Shown: positions 38,956-48,992, numbered from the stretch's first letter. The stretch is 64,000 nt of DNA from Burkholderia cenocepacia (GCF_900446215.1 NZ_UAQZ01000012.1:1-64000); one strand, 5' to 3'. Notes: generated by a model from the letters alone, not told the origin. Program-made: numbers and translations.

Positions 38956-38993
38956 CAAAACAGCGGAGCGGCCTCTTTCGAGGCACACTCCGC
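38956..38993 (-). terminator. Terminator of rpsU
   Basis: On the minus strand a stem with outer arms GCGGAG/CTCCGC and inner GCCTC/GAGGC closes on a 4-base loop and is followed by TGTTTT. It lies about 30 bp past the rpsU stop. Confidence 0.75.
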
Positions 38994-39020
38994 CGTTTCG
39001 CGGCGAACCGTCAGACGCGC

Positions 39021-39233
39021 TTAGTGGAGCTTCTTCGGCAGCATCTGGCTGCGCAGGCGCTTGTGCAGGCGCTTGACGGCTGCTGCCTTCTTGCGCTTGC
39101 GGACTGCGGTCGGCTTTTCGTAAGACTGGCGCTCACGCAGTTCAGCGATCAGGCCATTTTTTTCGATAGCGCGACGAAAGCGGCGAATCGCCACTTCGAA
39201 CGGCTCGTTTTCTTTCAGAAGAATCGTCGTCAT
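39021..39233 (-). CDS. rpsU: 30S ribosomal protein S21
   Basis: 70 residues, the family's length, beginning [27 protein letters not shown] and ending in the basic Lys/Arg-rich tail. It binds the 30S platform near the 16S 3' end. Isolated here rather than in the rpsU-dnaG-rpoD operon; Burkholderia have additional S21 copies. Confidence 0.95.
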   Translation of the reverse strand: MTTILLKENEPFEVAIRRFRRAIEKNGLIAELRERQSYEKPTAVRKRKKAAAVKRLHKRLRSQMLPKKLH

Positions 39234-39646
39234 GTCGTTCCTAAATTGCTTAAACGGTCAAAAACGTAGCGGCCAAGCGCCACGCACCGGCCATCCGAGC
39301 GTCCCCACAACAGGCGAAACGAGCGGAAATACGGCCTCGGAGGCCGGAAAAGAGAGGCGGAAAGCACCGCGAGTACGCTTCACAACCGCGTGCAGCGCCG
39401 CGTTTGACTGCCAGCAGACATGCCGAAACCGGCAAAGGCGTGACAGAAAATCTCAATTCAGCCCGCCATCATAGCAGGGAATCACAGACAAAACCACCCT
39501 TTTGTCGGTCGTGTGTGCACAGCGTCACGACTGAGTGCCCGAGCCGCATCGGGCCGGTTTCTGCCCCCGTTTAATCCGGCGCCGTGCCGGGCCGGTCCGA
39601 AATGACAAAGAAGGATAAAAAATCGGGCCGAATCTCCACGTGCCCC
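39234..39646. other. Intergenic region between rpsU and the fliC promoter
   Basis: No supported gene. It must hold the rpsU promoter on the minus strand. Beyond a short T/C-rich patch near 39490-39510 I see no strong repeat or hairpin. Confidence 0.5.
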
Positions 39647-39673
39647 TCAAGTTTTGTTTTGGTGCGCCGAAAT
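39647..39673 (+). promoter_or_regulatory. Sigma-28 (FliA) promoter of fliC
   Basis: TCAA at 39647-39650, exactly 15 bases, then GCCGAAAT at 39666-39673. This matches the flagellar class III consensus TAAA-N15-GCCGATAA with few changes and lies about 90 bp before the fliC start. Confidence 0.85.
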
Positions 39674-39763
39674 CCTGCTCTGAGGCGGCCAGCAATGAAC
39701 GAGTGCTTCCGCCGACGCCAAAACGGCTTTCCAGGGCTTTCGGCTTATACAGGAGATTTTTCC

Positions 39764-40918
39764 ATGCTCGGAATTAACAGCAACATCAACTCGCTGGTTG
39801 CACAGCAGAACCTCAACGGCTCGCAAAACGCCCTGTCCCAGGCCATCACGCGCCTGTCGTCGGGCAAGCGCATCAACAGCGCAGCGGACGACGCAGCAGG
39901 CCTCGCGATCTCGACCCGGATGCAGACCCAGATCAACGGTCTGAACCAGGGCGTGTCGAACGCCAACGACGGCGTGTCGATGATTCAAACGGCATCGAGC
40001 GCACTGTCGTCGCTGACGAACAGCCTGCAGCGTATCCGCCAGCTGGCCGTCCAGGCGTCGACGGGCACGATGTCCACGACCGACCAGGCCGCACTGCAGC
40101 AGGAAGTTTCGCAGCAGATCCAGGAAGTGAACCGTATCGCGTCGCAAACGACGTACAACGGCACGAACATTCTCGACGGCTCGGCAGGCATCGTGTCGTT
40201 CCAGGTCGGCGCGAACGTCGGCCAGACGATTTCGCTGGACCTGAGCCAAAGCATGTCGGCCGCGAAGATCGGCGGCGGCCTGGTGCAGAAGGGCCAGACG
40301 GTCGGTACGGTGACGGGTCTGTCGCTCGACAACAACGGCGCGTACACCGGTTCGGGCGCAACGATCACCGCGATCAACGTGCTGTCCGACGGTAAGGGTG
40401 GCTACACGTTCACCGACCAGAACGGCGGCGCCATCTCGCAAACCGTTGCCCAGTCCGTGTTCGGCGCAAACGCAACCACCGGCACCGGCACGGCAGTCGG
40501 CAACCTGACGCTGCAGTCGGGCGCAACCGGCGCAGGTACGTCCGCGGCACAACAGACCGCAATCACCAATGCAATCGCTCAGATCAACGCCGTCAACAAG
40601 CCGGCTACCGTGTCGAACCTCGACATCAGCACGGTCAGCGGGGCGAACGTCGCGATGGTGTCGATCGACAACGCGCTGCAGACGGTGAACAACGTGCAGG
40701 CGGCACTCGGCGCGGCGCAAAACCGCTTCACGGCAATCGCCACGTCGCAGCAGGCAGAATCGACCGACCTGTCGTCGGCACAGTCGCAGATCACCGACGC
40801 GAACTTCGCGCAGGAAACCGCGAACATGTCGAAGCACCAGGTGCTGCAGCAAGCAGGCATCTCGGTGCTCGCGCAGGCGAACTCGCTGCCGCAGCAGGTC
40901 CTGAAGCTCCTGCAGTAA
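39764..40918 (+). CDS. fliC: Flagellin
   Basis: 384 residues from ATG 39764, with CAGGAGA upstream. The filament subunit. The conserved N-terminal D0/D1 (LGINSNINSLVAQQNLN, RLSSGKRINSAADDAAGLAI) and C-terminal D1/D0 (QSQITDANFAQETANMSKHQVLQQAG, ending LPQQVLKLLQ) helices are intact. The central domain, about 175-300, is short and rich in Ser, Thr, Gly and Ala, giving many possible O-glycosylation sites for the transferase encoded downstream. Codon use is more A-rich than its neighbours, as usual for a highly expressed gene. Confidence 0.98.
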   Translation: MLGINSNINSLVAQQNLNGSQNALSQAITRLSSGKRINSAADDAAGLAISTRMQTQINGLNQGVSNANDGVSMIQTASSALSSLTNSLQRIRQLAVQASTGTMSTTDQAALQQEVSQQIQEVNRIASQTTYNGTNILDGSAGIVSFQVGANVGQTISLDLSQSMSAAKIGGGLVQKGQTVGTVTGLSLDNNGAYTGSGATITAINVLSDGKGGYTFTDQNGGAISQTVAQSVFGANATTGTGTAVGNLTLQSGATGAGTSAAQQTAITNAIAQINAVNKPATVSNLDISTVSGANVAMVSIDNALQTVNNVQAALGAAQNRFTAIATSQQAESTDLSSAQSQITDANFAQETANMSKHQVLQQAGISVLAQANSLPQQVLKLLQ

Positions 40919-40932
40919 TCGCGTAGCAACCG

Positions 40933-40965
40933 ACGGCCGGGCCCCGCGTAACGCGCGGCCCGGCC
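40933..40965 (+). terminator. GC-rich hairpin between fliC and fliD
   Basis: A 10-bp stem CGGCCGGGCC/GGCCCGGCCG with a further partly paired interior. There is no T tract, so it is more likely an attenuating or mRNA-stabilising structure that lets fliC be expressed far above fliD. Confidence 0.55.
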
Positions 40966-41050
40966 GCAGTCACTTGGCGCGCGGGGCGTTGCTCCGCCGC
41001 CAGGTCTTCATCCAGAACTTCCCGGATCACCCGCCGCACGGAGCAACACG

Positions 41051-42559
41051 ATGTCGACGATCAATCCCGCCGTCACCGCCGCCAACAACTCGGCCAACAG
41101 CGCGCTGCAGCAAGCCGCCCAATCGATCATCAGCGGTTCGACCGGCAATTCGTCGATGGACGTCAACTCGCTCGTGACGGCACTCGTCAATGCGAAAACC
41201 GCCGGCCAGGCCGCCGCGCTCAACGCGCAGCAAAGCAGCGACAACACCCAGATTTCCGCGTACGGCGCGCTATCGGCCGCGCTGAGCGCATTGCAGGCCA
41301 GCCTCACCACGCTGTCGAACGGCTCGCTGCAGAACACCTTCACCGCGACCGCGAGCGGCACCGGCCTCACCGCGACCGCGGGCGCCGGCGCGGTAGCCGG
41401 CAGCTATTCGGTCGGCGTCACGCAGATCGCGACGTCGCAGTCGCTGTCGTCGGCCGCGTTCGGCGCGTCGACCGCGCTCGGCACCGGCACGATGACGCTG
41501 TCGCTCGGCAGCCAGTCGTTCACCGTCGACGTGAACGGCACCAACAACACGCTGTCCGGCATCGCCGCCGCGATCAATACCGCGACCGGCAACCCGGGCA
41601 TCGTCGCATCGGTCGTCAACGGCAGCGACGGCGCGCACCTCGTGCTCAGCTCGACGCCGACCGGCGCGGCGAACACGATCGGCGTCGCGCTCAGCAACGT
41701 CGCCGGCGACAACGGCCTGTCCAGCCTCGGCGTCACGTCGACGCCCAGCACGACGGGCGGCCAGTCGACGATCACGTCCGCGAACGGCAGCGCCGCGTGG
41801 AAGCAGAGCACCGCCGCGCAGGACGCCGCGTTCACGATCAACGGGATCGCCGGCACCAGCGCGAGCAACACCGTGACGAGCGCGATCACCGGCGTCACGC
41901 TGAACCTGACCAGCGCCGCCGTCGGCGCCACGCAGCCGCAAACGTTGACGGTCGCGACCGACACGAAATCCCAGGCCGCCGCGATCAACAACTTCGCGAC
42001 GCTCTACAACACACTGGTCACGACGATGGGCTCGCTGTCGAGCTTCACGTCCGGCGCGTCGTCGCAAGGCCCGCTGCTCGGCGACTCGACGCTGAACACG
42101 ATCAAGAACGCACTCGCATCGATCGTCGCGAGCGGCGTGAACAGCAACGGCTCGACGGTCAACCTCGCGTCGATCGGCGTCACGCTGCAGGCCGACGGCA
42201 CGCTGAAGGTCGACAGCACGGCGCTCAACGGCGCGCTGCAGAACAACCCGACGGGCGTCGCGTCCCTGTTCAACTCGAAGAACGGGATCGGCGAGCAGTT
42301 GACGACGAACATCACGAACTACACGAAGACGAACGGACTGATCGCCGCGCGCACGACCGCGCTCAGCAACGATCTGAAGAACGTCGCGCAGCAGCAGACG
42401 ACGCTGTCCAACTACGCAGCCCAGCTGACGAGCCAGTACCAGGCGCAGTTCACCGCGCTCAACACGCTGATGGCGACGATGAACAGCAACTCGCAATACC
42501 TGACCCAGTTGTTCGGCGGCGCGAACAGCGCCGGCGCGATGTCGAACAACAAGGGCTGA
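41051..42559 (+). CDS. fliD: Flagellar filament capping protein FliD
   Basis: 502 residues. It forms the pentameric cap that folds flagellin at the filament tip. The N-terminus has SSMDVNSLVTALVNAKTAGQAAAL; FliD_C lies in the second half, and the C-terminal coiled coil ends in QFTALNTLMATMNSNSQYLTQ. ATG 41051 has GGAG nine bases upstream. Like flagellin it lacks Cys and is Ser/Thr/Ala/Asn-rich. It is followed by its chaperone fliT. Confidence 0.96.
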   Translation: MSTINPAVTAANNSANSALQQAAQSIISGSTGNSSMDVNSLVTALVNAKTAGQAAALNAQQSSDNTQISAYGALSAALSALQASLTTLSNGSLQNTFTATASGTGLTATAGAGAVAGSYSVGVTQIATSQSLSSAAFGASTALGTGTMTLSLGSQSFTVDVNGTNNTLSGIAAAINTATGNPGIVASVVNGSDGAHLVLSSTPTGAANTIGVALSNVAGDNGLSSLGVTSTPSTTGGQSTITSANGSAAWKQSTAAQDAAFTINGIAGTSASNTVTSAITGVTLNLTSAAVGATQPQTLTVATDTKSQAAAINNFATLYNTLVTTMGSLSSFTSGASSQGPLLGDSTLNTIKNALASIVASGVNSNGSTVNLASIGVTLQADGTLKVDSTALNGALQNNPTGVASLFNSKNGIGEQLTTNITNYTKTNGLIAARTTALSNDLKNVAQQQTTLSNYAAQLTSQYQAQFTALNTLMATMNSNSQYLTQLFGGANSAGAMSNNKG

Positions 42560-42584
42560 TCGCTGGCCGGACCGGAGAGCACCG

Positions 42585-42884
42585 ATGGAACAGACCGAAC
42601 TGATTGCGCAGATCGATGCGCTCACCGACGGGATCGAACACGCGGCCGCGATGGCCGACTGGGCCGAGGCCGCACGCCTCGTCGATGCGCGCTGGTCGCT
42701 CGTCGCACTGCTCTCGACCGACCAGCCGCCCGTCGGCATCGCGGCGATCCGCCGCATGCAGGCCAGCAACGACCGGATCTTCGCCGATGCGCAACGCGCG
42801 CAGCAGGAGCTGACCGACGAATACCAGGCGGCAATGAGCCGCGTGCAGGCCGTCGGCCAGTACCAGAGCATCGCGAACCGCTGA
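42585..42884 (+). CDS. fliT: FliD export chaperone FliT
   Basis: 99 residues, all helical, starting EQTELIAQIDALTDGIEHAAAMADW, 25 bp after fliD with GGAG upstream. FliT holds FliD for export through FlhA; in enteric bacteria free FliT also inhibits FlhDC. Sequence similarity in this family is weak, so the call leans on size, helicity and position. Confidence 0.8.
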   Translation: MEQTELIAQIDALTDGIEHAAAMADWAEAARLVDARWSLVALLSTDQPPVGIAAIRRMQASNDRIFADAQRAQQELTDEYQAAMSRVQAVGQYQSIANR

Positions 42885-42972
42885 TCCGCATCCGGCCGCG
42901 CGCCGCAATGCGCGCCGCCAACCCGACAACAAGAACTACACGCTGATGTGAGGGCGTGCTCGTTCGCCTCCC

Positions 42973-42998
42973 CGCCCGCCTTGTGCGGGCGTTTTTTT
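42973..42998 (+). terminator. Intrinsic terminator of the fliD-fliT transcript
   Basis: A 7-bp stem CGCCCGC/GCGGGCG followed by seven T's, about 90 bp after fliT. Confidence 0.9.
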
Positions 42999-43140
42999 GG
43001 GGTGTCGCCAGCCGCACCGCCCCTCCGTCGGCCGACCGGTCAATCGACCAAACTGACCGGGCTTTTCCCGTCACCTCGCGGCATCGGCGCGACGGCCCGC
43101 TACCCATAATGGTATCGACCGACTTTCCGCAGATTTCATC

Positions 43141-45483
43141 ATGTTCTCGACCGAACTGCCCGCCACCGCCGCGCTCACGCCCGAACAGCAGCTTGCGCAG
43201 GACATCGCGCTCGTCATGGAGAACGCGCTCGAGCGCCAGCGCAGCGGTGCGTTCGACGACGCCCGGGCGCTGTACGAGGCCATCCTCGACGCGGTGCCCG
43301 CGCATGGCGATGCGCATTACAACCTCGCGGTGCTGATGGTCGATACGGGCCAGGCGACTGATGCGGTGCCGCATTTCGAAGCCGCCATCGGCGCGAACCC
43401 GGACAACGGCTACTACTGGGTCAGCTACATTCATGCGCTGCATCGCACCGGGCAAACGGCCGCCGCGTGGATCGCGGTCGAAATCGCGCAGCAGCGCGGC
43501 GTGCACGGCCCGGCGCTCGACGGGCTGATCGCGCAACTGGCGTCGCCCGAGGTCGTGCTCGCGACTGCCGCGGTTGCCCCGAGCGGCATCGACGCGGCGA
43601 TCGTCCTGGAAACCGCGACCGGCCACGCAGGGAGGAGCGACTCCGGCAAGCCGGTCCGGCGTCCCAATCAGACGCTGCTGCAAAAGCACGCGGCGCTGTT
43701 CGACAAGAACAAGCACGCGGAAGCCACCGCGCTTGCGCGGCAACTGGTCGCCGACTACCCGCAAGACGGCGCATGCTGGCGCGCGCTGTCCGCATCGCTT
43801 CACCGGGAAGGCCGCTTCGCGGAGATGATCGAGGCCGGCTTTCGCACGATCGAATTGCTGCCGGACGAATTACTCGTGCGCATGCTGCTCGCCGATACGC
43901 TGCGGGTGATGAACCGCCTCGAGGAAGCCGACGAGCAGTGCACGCGCCTGATCCAGCTTCAGCCCGATCATCCGGAGGCCTTCCGGATTCGCGGTCTCGT
44001 GCTGTTCGCGCTGCGCCGCATGGATGAAGCGATCGCGGCCTGCCGACGTGCGGTCGAGCTTGCGCCCGGCGCCGCTGCACCGTGCGGCACGCTCGGCTTC
44101 GTGCTGCTCGAGCAGGGCGCCACGCAGGAAGCGATGGGCTGGCTGAAGCGCTCGATCGAAATCAACCCCACCGACAGCGTCACCCACAGCAGCATGCTGT
44201 TCTGTATCACGCACATCAGCGACTTCGATCCGCAGGCGCTCATTACAGAACACCGCAAGTTCGGCGAGCGCTACGGCAATCACAAGCGCAAGCGCGCGGC
44301 CGTGTTCTCGAACTCGCGGGACCCGGCGCGCAAGCTGCAGGTCGGCTTCGTGTCGGGCGACCTGTTCAGCCACGCGGTCGCGTCCTACGCGGTGCCCGTG
44401 ATCGAGCATCTCGCCGCCGATCCCGGCATTGCGATGCACTTCTATCACAATCACTTCGAGGAAGATCACGTATCCGAGCGTTTCAAGGCCCACGCCACGA
44501 CGTGGCGCACCGTCGCCGGCATGAGCGACACGGCCTTCCTCGAGCGTGTGCGCAACGATCGCATCGACATCGTGATCGACCTGTCGGGGCACACCGGTCG
44601 TAACCGGCTGGTCGCGCTGGCGCAGCGTGCGGCGCCCGTGCAGGCGTCGTGGATCGGCTATCCGGCCACGACGGGGCTTGCCGCGATGGACTACTATCTG
44701 GCGGACCGCTTTCTCGCGCCACACGGCCAGTTCGAAGACCAGTTCGTCGAGCGGATTGTGCGGCTGCCCGCGATCGCATCGTTCATGCCGCCGGTGAATT
44801 GTCCGCCCGTCAATGTGCTGCCCGCACTGCACAACGGCTACACGACCTACGGCAGCTTCAACCGCCTGAACAAACTGAGCTCGCACGTGATTGCGGTATG
44901 GGCGCGCGTGCTGCATGCGGACCCGACCGCCCGCATGGCTCTCGGCGCAATCGGCAATGAGGGCGACCAGCAGACGCTGACTGAATGGTTCGTCGCGGCC
45001 GGCATCGACGCCAGTCGCCTGTCGTTCCACCGGCGCTCCAACATTCCTGTCTACATGCAGCAGCATCACGGCGTCGACCTCTGCCTCGACACGTTCCCGT
45101 ACACGGGTTCGACGACCACGCTGAACGGGCTGTGGATGGGTGTGCCGACCCTGACGATCCCCGGCTCGACAATGGCTGGGCGCGGTAGTGCGAGCTGGCT
45201 GCAGCACGTCGGGTGCGACGCCTACATCGCGAACGACGAGGACGACTTCGTCGCGAAGGCACTGGCGCTCAGCAGCGACACCACCACACTGCAGGCGCTG
45301 CGCGCCGGCTTGCGTGCACGCTGCTCAGCGTCCGCGGCATTCCGGCCGGACGTCGTCGCGGCCGGACTGTCGTCGGCCCTGCGTACGATGTGGGTCCGCT
45401 GGTGCGCAAACGAACCCGTCACCGCGTTCGACACGCCGCTATTCGACGACACGGCAACAGCGCCGGCCGCGGCCGAAGCCTAA
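43141..45483 (+). CDS. fgtA: TPR-containing OGT-like flagellin glycosyltransferase
   Basis: 780 residues. Residues 15-370 are tetratricopeptide repeats (ALYEAILDAVPAHGDAHYNLAVL and similar). The rest is a GT41 SPINDLY/OGT-type catalytic domain with LQVGFVSGDLFSHAVASY, DIVIDLSGHTGRNRL, QASWIGYPATTGLAAMDY and DLCLDTFPYTGSTTT. It would move a sugar from a nucleotide donor to Ser/Thr. Position just after fliC-fliD-fliT, and recall of the flagellin glycosyltransferase described at this locus in B. cenocepacia, support the role and symbol. It has its own transcript start, since a terminator precedes it. Confidence 0.85.
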   Translation: MFSTELPATAALTPEQQLAQDIALVMENALERQRSGAFDDARALYEAILDAVPAHGDAHYNLAVLMVDTGQATDAVPHFEAAIGANPDNGYYWVSYIHALHRTGQTAAAWIAVEIAQQRGVHGPALDGLIAQLASPEVVLATAAVAPSGIDAAIVLETATGHAGRSDSGKPVRRPNQTLLQKHAALFDKNKHAEATALARQLVADYPQDGACWRALSASLHREGRFAEMIEAGFRTIELLPDELLVRMLLADTLRVMNRLEEADEQCTRLIQLQPDHPEAFRIRGLVLFALRRMDEAIAACRRAVELAPGAAAPCGTLGFVLLEQGATQEAMGWLKRSIEINPTDSVTHSSMLFCITHISDFDPQALITEHRKFGERYGNHKRKRAAVFSNSRDPARKLQVGFVSGDLFSHAVASYAVPVIEHLAADPGIAMHFYHNHFEEDHVSERFKAHATTWRTVAGMSDTAFLERVRNDRIDIVIDLSGHTGRNRLVALAQRAAPVQASWIGYPATTGLAAMDYYLADRFLAPHGQFEDQFVERIVRLPAIASFMPPVNCPPVNVLPALHNGYTTYGSFNRLNKLSSHVIAVWARVLHADPTARMALGAIGNEGDQQTLTEWFVAAGIDASRLSFHRRSNIPVYMQQHHGVDLCLDTFPYTGSTTTLNGLWMGVPTLTIPGSTMAGRGSASWLQHVGCDAYIANDEDDFVAKALALSSDTTTLQALRAGLRARCSASAAFRPDVVAAGLSSALRTMWVRWCANEPVTAFDTPLFDDTATAPAAAEA

Positions 45484-45512
45484 CCCCCCACGCCTGATCG
45501 GGAGACACCATC

Positions 45513-46655
45513 ATGACCGCCAGCCTTCCCGCCTCGTCCGTTGCACAACTGCCGCGTGAACGCATCTATGTCACGCAGCCGCACCTGCCACCGCTCGAAG
45601 AATTCCTGCCGTATCTCGAGAAAATCTGGGAGAGCCGCACGCTGACCAACGGCGGTCCGTTCCACCAGCAGTTCGAGCAGGCGCTGTGCGAGTATCTCGG
45701 CGTACCGCACCTGTCGCTGTTCGCGAACGGCACCCTTGCACTCGTCACCGCGCTGCAGGCGCTGCGCATCACCGGTGAGGTGATCACGACACCGTACTCG
45801 TTCGTCGCGACCGCGCATTCGCTGCTGTGGAACGGCATCAAACCCGTATTCGCGGACGTCGCGCCCGGCACCCTGAATCTCGACGCCGCGCGCATCGAAG
45901 CGGCAATCACGCCGCAGACCACCGCGATCATGCCCGTGCACTGCTACGGCAATCCGTGCGACGTCGACGCGATTCAGAAGATCGCCGACAACTACAACTT
46001 GCGCGTAATCTACGACGCGGCGCACGCGTTTGGCGTGCAGACCGCCGCTGGCAGCGTGCTCGCCCACGGCGACCTGTCGGTGCTGAGCTTCCACGCGACG
46101 AAGGTATTCAACACGTTCGAAGGCGGCGCGATCGTCTGTCCCGACGCGAAGACCAAACAGCGGATCGACCACTTGAAGAACTTCGGTTTCGTCGACGAGG
46201 TCACGGTCGTGGCGCCCGGCATCAACGGCAAGATGAGTGAAATCAACGCTGCGTTCGGGATGCTGCAGTTGCAGCATATCGACGGTGCACTCGCGCGCCG
46301 CCGCGACATTGATACGCTGTACCGCGCGCTGCTGCTCGACGTGCGCGGCATCCGCTGCCTGCCGCAGGGCGGTCAGACCGTCGCGAACCACGCGTATTTC
46401 CCGATCCTCGTCGAAGATGACTATCCACTCGACCGCGATGCGCTCTATCGCAAGCTGCGCGACCACGACGTGTACGCACGCCGCTATTTCCATCCATTGA
46501 TTTCCGAGTTTCCCATGTATCGCGGGCTGCCATCCGCGAACCGCGACAACCTGCCCGTCGCGTCGGAAGCCGCCCGCAAGGTGTTGTGCCTGCCGCTTTA
46601 CCCGGCGCTCACCGACGACACGGTCCACCGCATCGTCAAGCTGATCGGGCGTTGA
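45513..46655 (+). CDS. DegT/DnrJ/EryC1-type sugar aminotransferase
   Basis: A 380-residue PLP enzyme. The Schiff-base lysine is Lys197 in LSFHATKVFNTFEGG; LFANGTLALVTAL and PYSFVATAHSLLW are the PLP phosphate and ring contacts. It transaminates keto-deoxy nucleotide sugars, for example to viosamine-type sugars. It begins 30 bp after the flagellin glycosyltransferase, so it probably helps make the amino sugar attached to flagellin. The other enzymes of such a pathway (dehydratase, acyltransferase) are not in the window. Confidence 0.88.
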   Translation: MTASLPASSVAQLPRERIYVTQPHLPPLEEFLPYLEKIWESRTLTNGGPFHQQFEQALCEYLGVPHLSLFANGTLALVTALQALRITGEVITTPYSFVATAHSLLWNGIKPVFADVAPGTLNLDAARIEAAITPQTTAIMPVHCYGNPCDVDAIQKIADNYNLRVIYDAAHAFGVQTAAGSVLAHGDLSVLSFHATKVFNTFEGGAIVCPDAKTKQRIDHLKNFGFVDEVTVVAPGINGKMSEINAAFGMLQLQHIDGALARRRDIDTLYRALLLDVRGIRCLPQGGQTVANHAYFPILVEDDYPLDRDALYRKLRDHDVYARRYFHPLISEFPMYRGLPSANRDNLPVASEAARKVLCLPLYPALTDDTVHRIVKLIGR

Positions 46656-46809
46656 CTCACTGCACTTTGCCGGTATGCGCGGCCGAATGAGCCACCCATC
46701 GCGCTGTTGTCGAACTCGAAAGATCTGAACGCGTGCGGCACGGCCACGTCTCGGGGTAGCGGATCACTCGGCGCTGGCGACAGTGCCCGTGCATCACCCC
46801 GTCGTCACG

Positions 46810-48783
46810 TCAAACGCTACGCGCCGTTTTATCCGCCGTCACGCGTGCGACTGCAAAATGCGCGGCAAACGCCCCTCTCAGCCGCTCCGCCATCTTAATC
46901 CAGCTGTCGCCGCGCCCGCGCCGGAACAACCGCACCGTGCCCGGATACCACGGCGAATCCTCACGGTCGTGCATCCATCGCCAGTCCACGTCCTGATTCG
47001 GCAGCAGCACCCAGCAGGGCTTGCCGAGCGATGCGGCCAGATGCGCGGTCGACGTGTCGACGCACACCACGAGATCGAGTTGCGCGACGATCGCGGCCGT
47101 ATCGGCGAAATCGTCGAGTTCCGAGCCCAGGTGCAGCAACGGCAGCCCGCCCGGCGGCTGGCGCGCTTCGTCCTCGCCCTGCCCTTTCTGCAGACTCACG
47201 AAATTCACGCCCGGCACGCTCCACAGCGGCGTCAGCAATGCCAGTGACGGCAGCGAACGGTGCGCGTCGTTGTGATGCTTCGGATTGCCTTTCCACACGA
47301 GTCCGACGCGCGGGCCGGGCGGCAGCGCATCGAGGCGCGCGCCCCAGTGCGCGACGCGCGCCGGATCGGGTACGAACCGCACCGGTGGCGGGATCGTGTC
47401 GAGCGTCGTGCCCGCGTGCATTGGCGCGCTCAACAGACTCGTCCAGTAATCGAATTGCGCGGCCTGCGCGGTAGCCGCCTCGTGATCGAGCACCGCGTCG
47501 ACGCCATCGACCGTCTCCATCAGCCGATGCAACGCCGGCTGGCACGCAAACACCACCCGCGCCGCCTGCCGCGCGCGAAATTCCGCGAAATAACGGCTGA
47601 ACTGCAGCATGTCGCCGAGGCCATCCTCCTGCCACACGAGCAGCGTCTTGCCGGCCAGCGGCTCGCCTTGCCACTGTGCGCACCGCAGCACCTCGCGGGT
47701 TCGTCGGTGGACGAACGTCGACTGCTCGTAGCGCGATTCGTAGCGGCGCCAGCCTTCCTCGAATCGTCCACGGCTGAGCAGCAGCGTCGCCAGCCCGAAG
47801 CGCGCGTCGTCATAATCGGCACGCAGTTCGAGCGCGCGACGGTATGCGCGTTCGGCTTCGTCGAGTTGGCCCGCATGCGCCAAGGTCGTGCCGAGGTTGT
47901 AGTGCACCTCGGCCATCTGCGGCGCGAGTGCCAGCGCGTCGGTAAACGCGACGGCCGCTTCGTCGTGGCGGCCCTGCGCACGCAGGACGCAGCCGAGATT
48001 ATTGTGCGCCTGCGGCAGGCCGGGCCGGCAGCGGATGGCGTCGCGATAGGCCGCTTCCGCTTCGGACAGGCGATCGAGGTTCTGCAGCGCGACGCCGAGG
48101 TTGTAATGCGCTTCCGGATGATCGGGACACAATGCGATGGTCTGCCGGCTGGCCGCCTCCGCTTCCGGCAACCGCCGCATGTCGACGAGGATCGCGCCGA
48201 GATTCGCGTGCGCGAGTACGTGGTCGGCGCGAACCGCGATCGCGAGCCGGTACGCGAGTTCCGCCTCCGCCGGCCGGGCAAGGACGCGAAGCAGGTTGCC
48301 GAAATCGGTCAGCACGTCGGGCGACCGCGGCTCGATCGACAGGGCCTGCCCGAACGCCTGCTCGGCTTCGTCGAGCCGGCCGAGCGCTTCGAGCACCTTG
48401 CCGAGCCGGTGATGGTGCGACGCGCGCAACGGCGCGACGCAGGCAAGCTGCCGGCGCAGGATCACTTCGGCGTCGGGCAAGCGGCCCTGCGACATCAGCA
48501 GCGCGTGAAGGCCGTCGTAGGGGGGCTCGAACGCCGGCATCGCATCGATCGCGCGCCGCCACGAGGCTTCTGCGTCCGCCAGATGGTTCAGGCCGAGCGC
48601 GCAGACGGCCGCGACGTGCAGCACCGCGACGTCCACCGCAGACGCGTCGAGCTGCGGCGCCACAAGCGACAGTGCGTCGGCAAACTGTCCGTTCTGGCAC
48701 AAGGTCGCGGCGTGTCGAACGCACGCGGATACGTCGGAAGCTGGCGTCGTCATGGAGGGCTGGGCAAAGCGGCGGACAGTCAT
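46810..48783 (-). CDS. TPR protein with GT9-like C-terminal domain
   Basis: 657 residues from ATG 48783; ATG 48753 is an equal alternative, as neither has a clear ribosome site. The N-terminal 360 residues hold about nine TPR units (HYNLGVALQNLDRLSEAEAAYRDAI and similar). The C-terminal part has GLVWKGNPKHHNDAHRSL and DLVVCVDTSTAHLAASLGKPCWVLL, the pattern of heptosyltransferase-like GT-B domains found fused to TPRs. It converges with the aminotransferase. A second glycosyltransferase of the flagellar glycan is possible but not shown. Confidence 0.8.
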   Translation of the reverse strand: MTVRRFAQPSMTTPASDVSACVRHAATLCQNGQFADALSLVAPQLDASAVDVAVLHVAAVCALGLNHLADAEASWRRAIDAMPAFEPPYDGLHALLMSQGRLPDAEVILRRQLACVAPLRASHHHRLGKVLEALGRLDEAEQAFGQALSIEPRSPDVLTDFGNLLRVLARPAEAELAYRLAIAVRADHVLAHANLGAILVDMRRLPEAEAASRQTIALCPDHPEAHYNLGVALQNLDRLSEAEAAYRDAIRCRPGLPQAHNNLGCVLRAQGRHDEAAVAFTDALALAPQMAEVHYNLGTTLAHAGQLDEAERAYRRALELRADYDDARFGLATLLLSRGRFEEGWRRYESRYEQSTFVHRRTREVLRCAQWQGEPLAGKTLLVWQEDGLGDMLQFSRYFAEFRARQAARVVFACQPALHRLMETVDGVDAVLDHEAATAQAAQFDYWTSLLSAPMHAGTTLDTIPPPVRFVPDPARVAHWGARLDALPPGPRVGLVWKGNPKHHNDAHRSLPSLALLTPLWSVPGVNFVSLQKGQGEDEARQPPGGLPLLHLGSELDDFADTAAIVAQLDLVVCVDTSTAHLAASLGKPCWVLLPNQDVDWRWMHDREDSPWYPGTVRLFRRGRGDSWIKMAERLRGAFAAHFAVARVTADKTARSV

Positions 48784-48992
48784 CGCGTCCGGCCGCCACG
48801 GCGGCAGCCCGGCATGCGCGACGCGTGTCGCGCCCGGGCGACCGTTTCGGCACGGAGAGCGTCGATTGACAGGTTACCGAAGCATGCACGCACGCGATGC
48901 GACGATCTGAGCCCATTCCATGCGGTTGTTCGGGCGATGGCCCCGTCACCCCGTGCGTGGCGGGACCTCGCTGAACGACACCGGCCGGCCGC

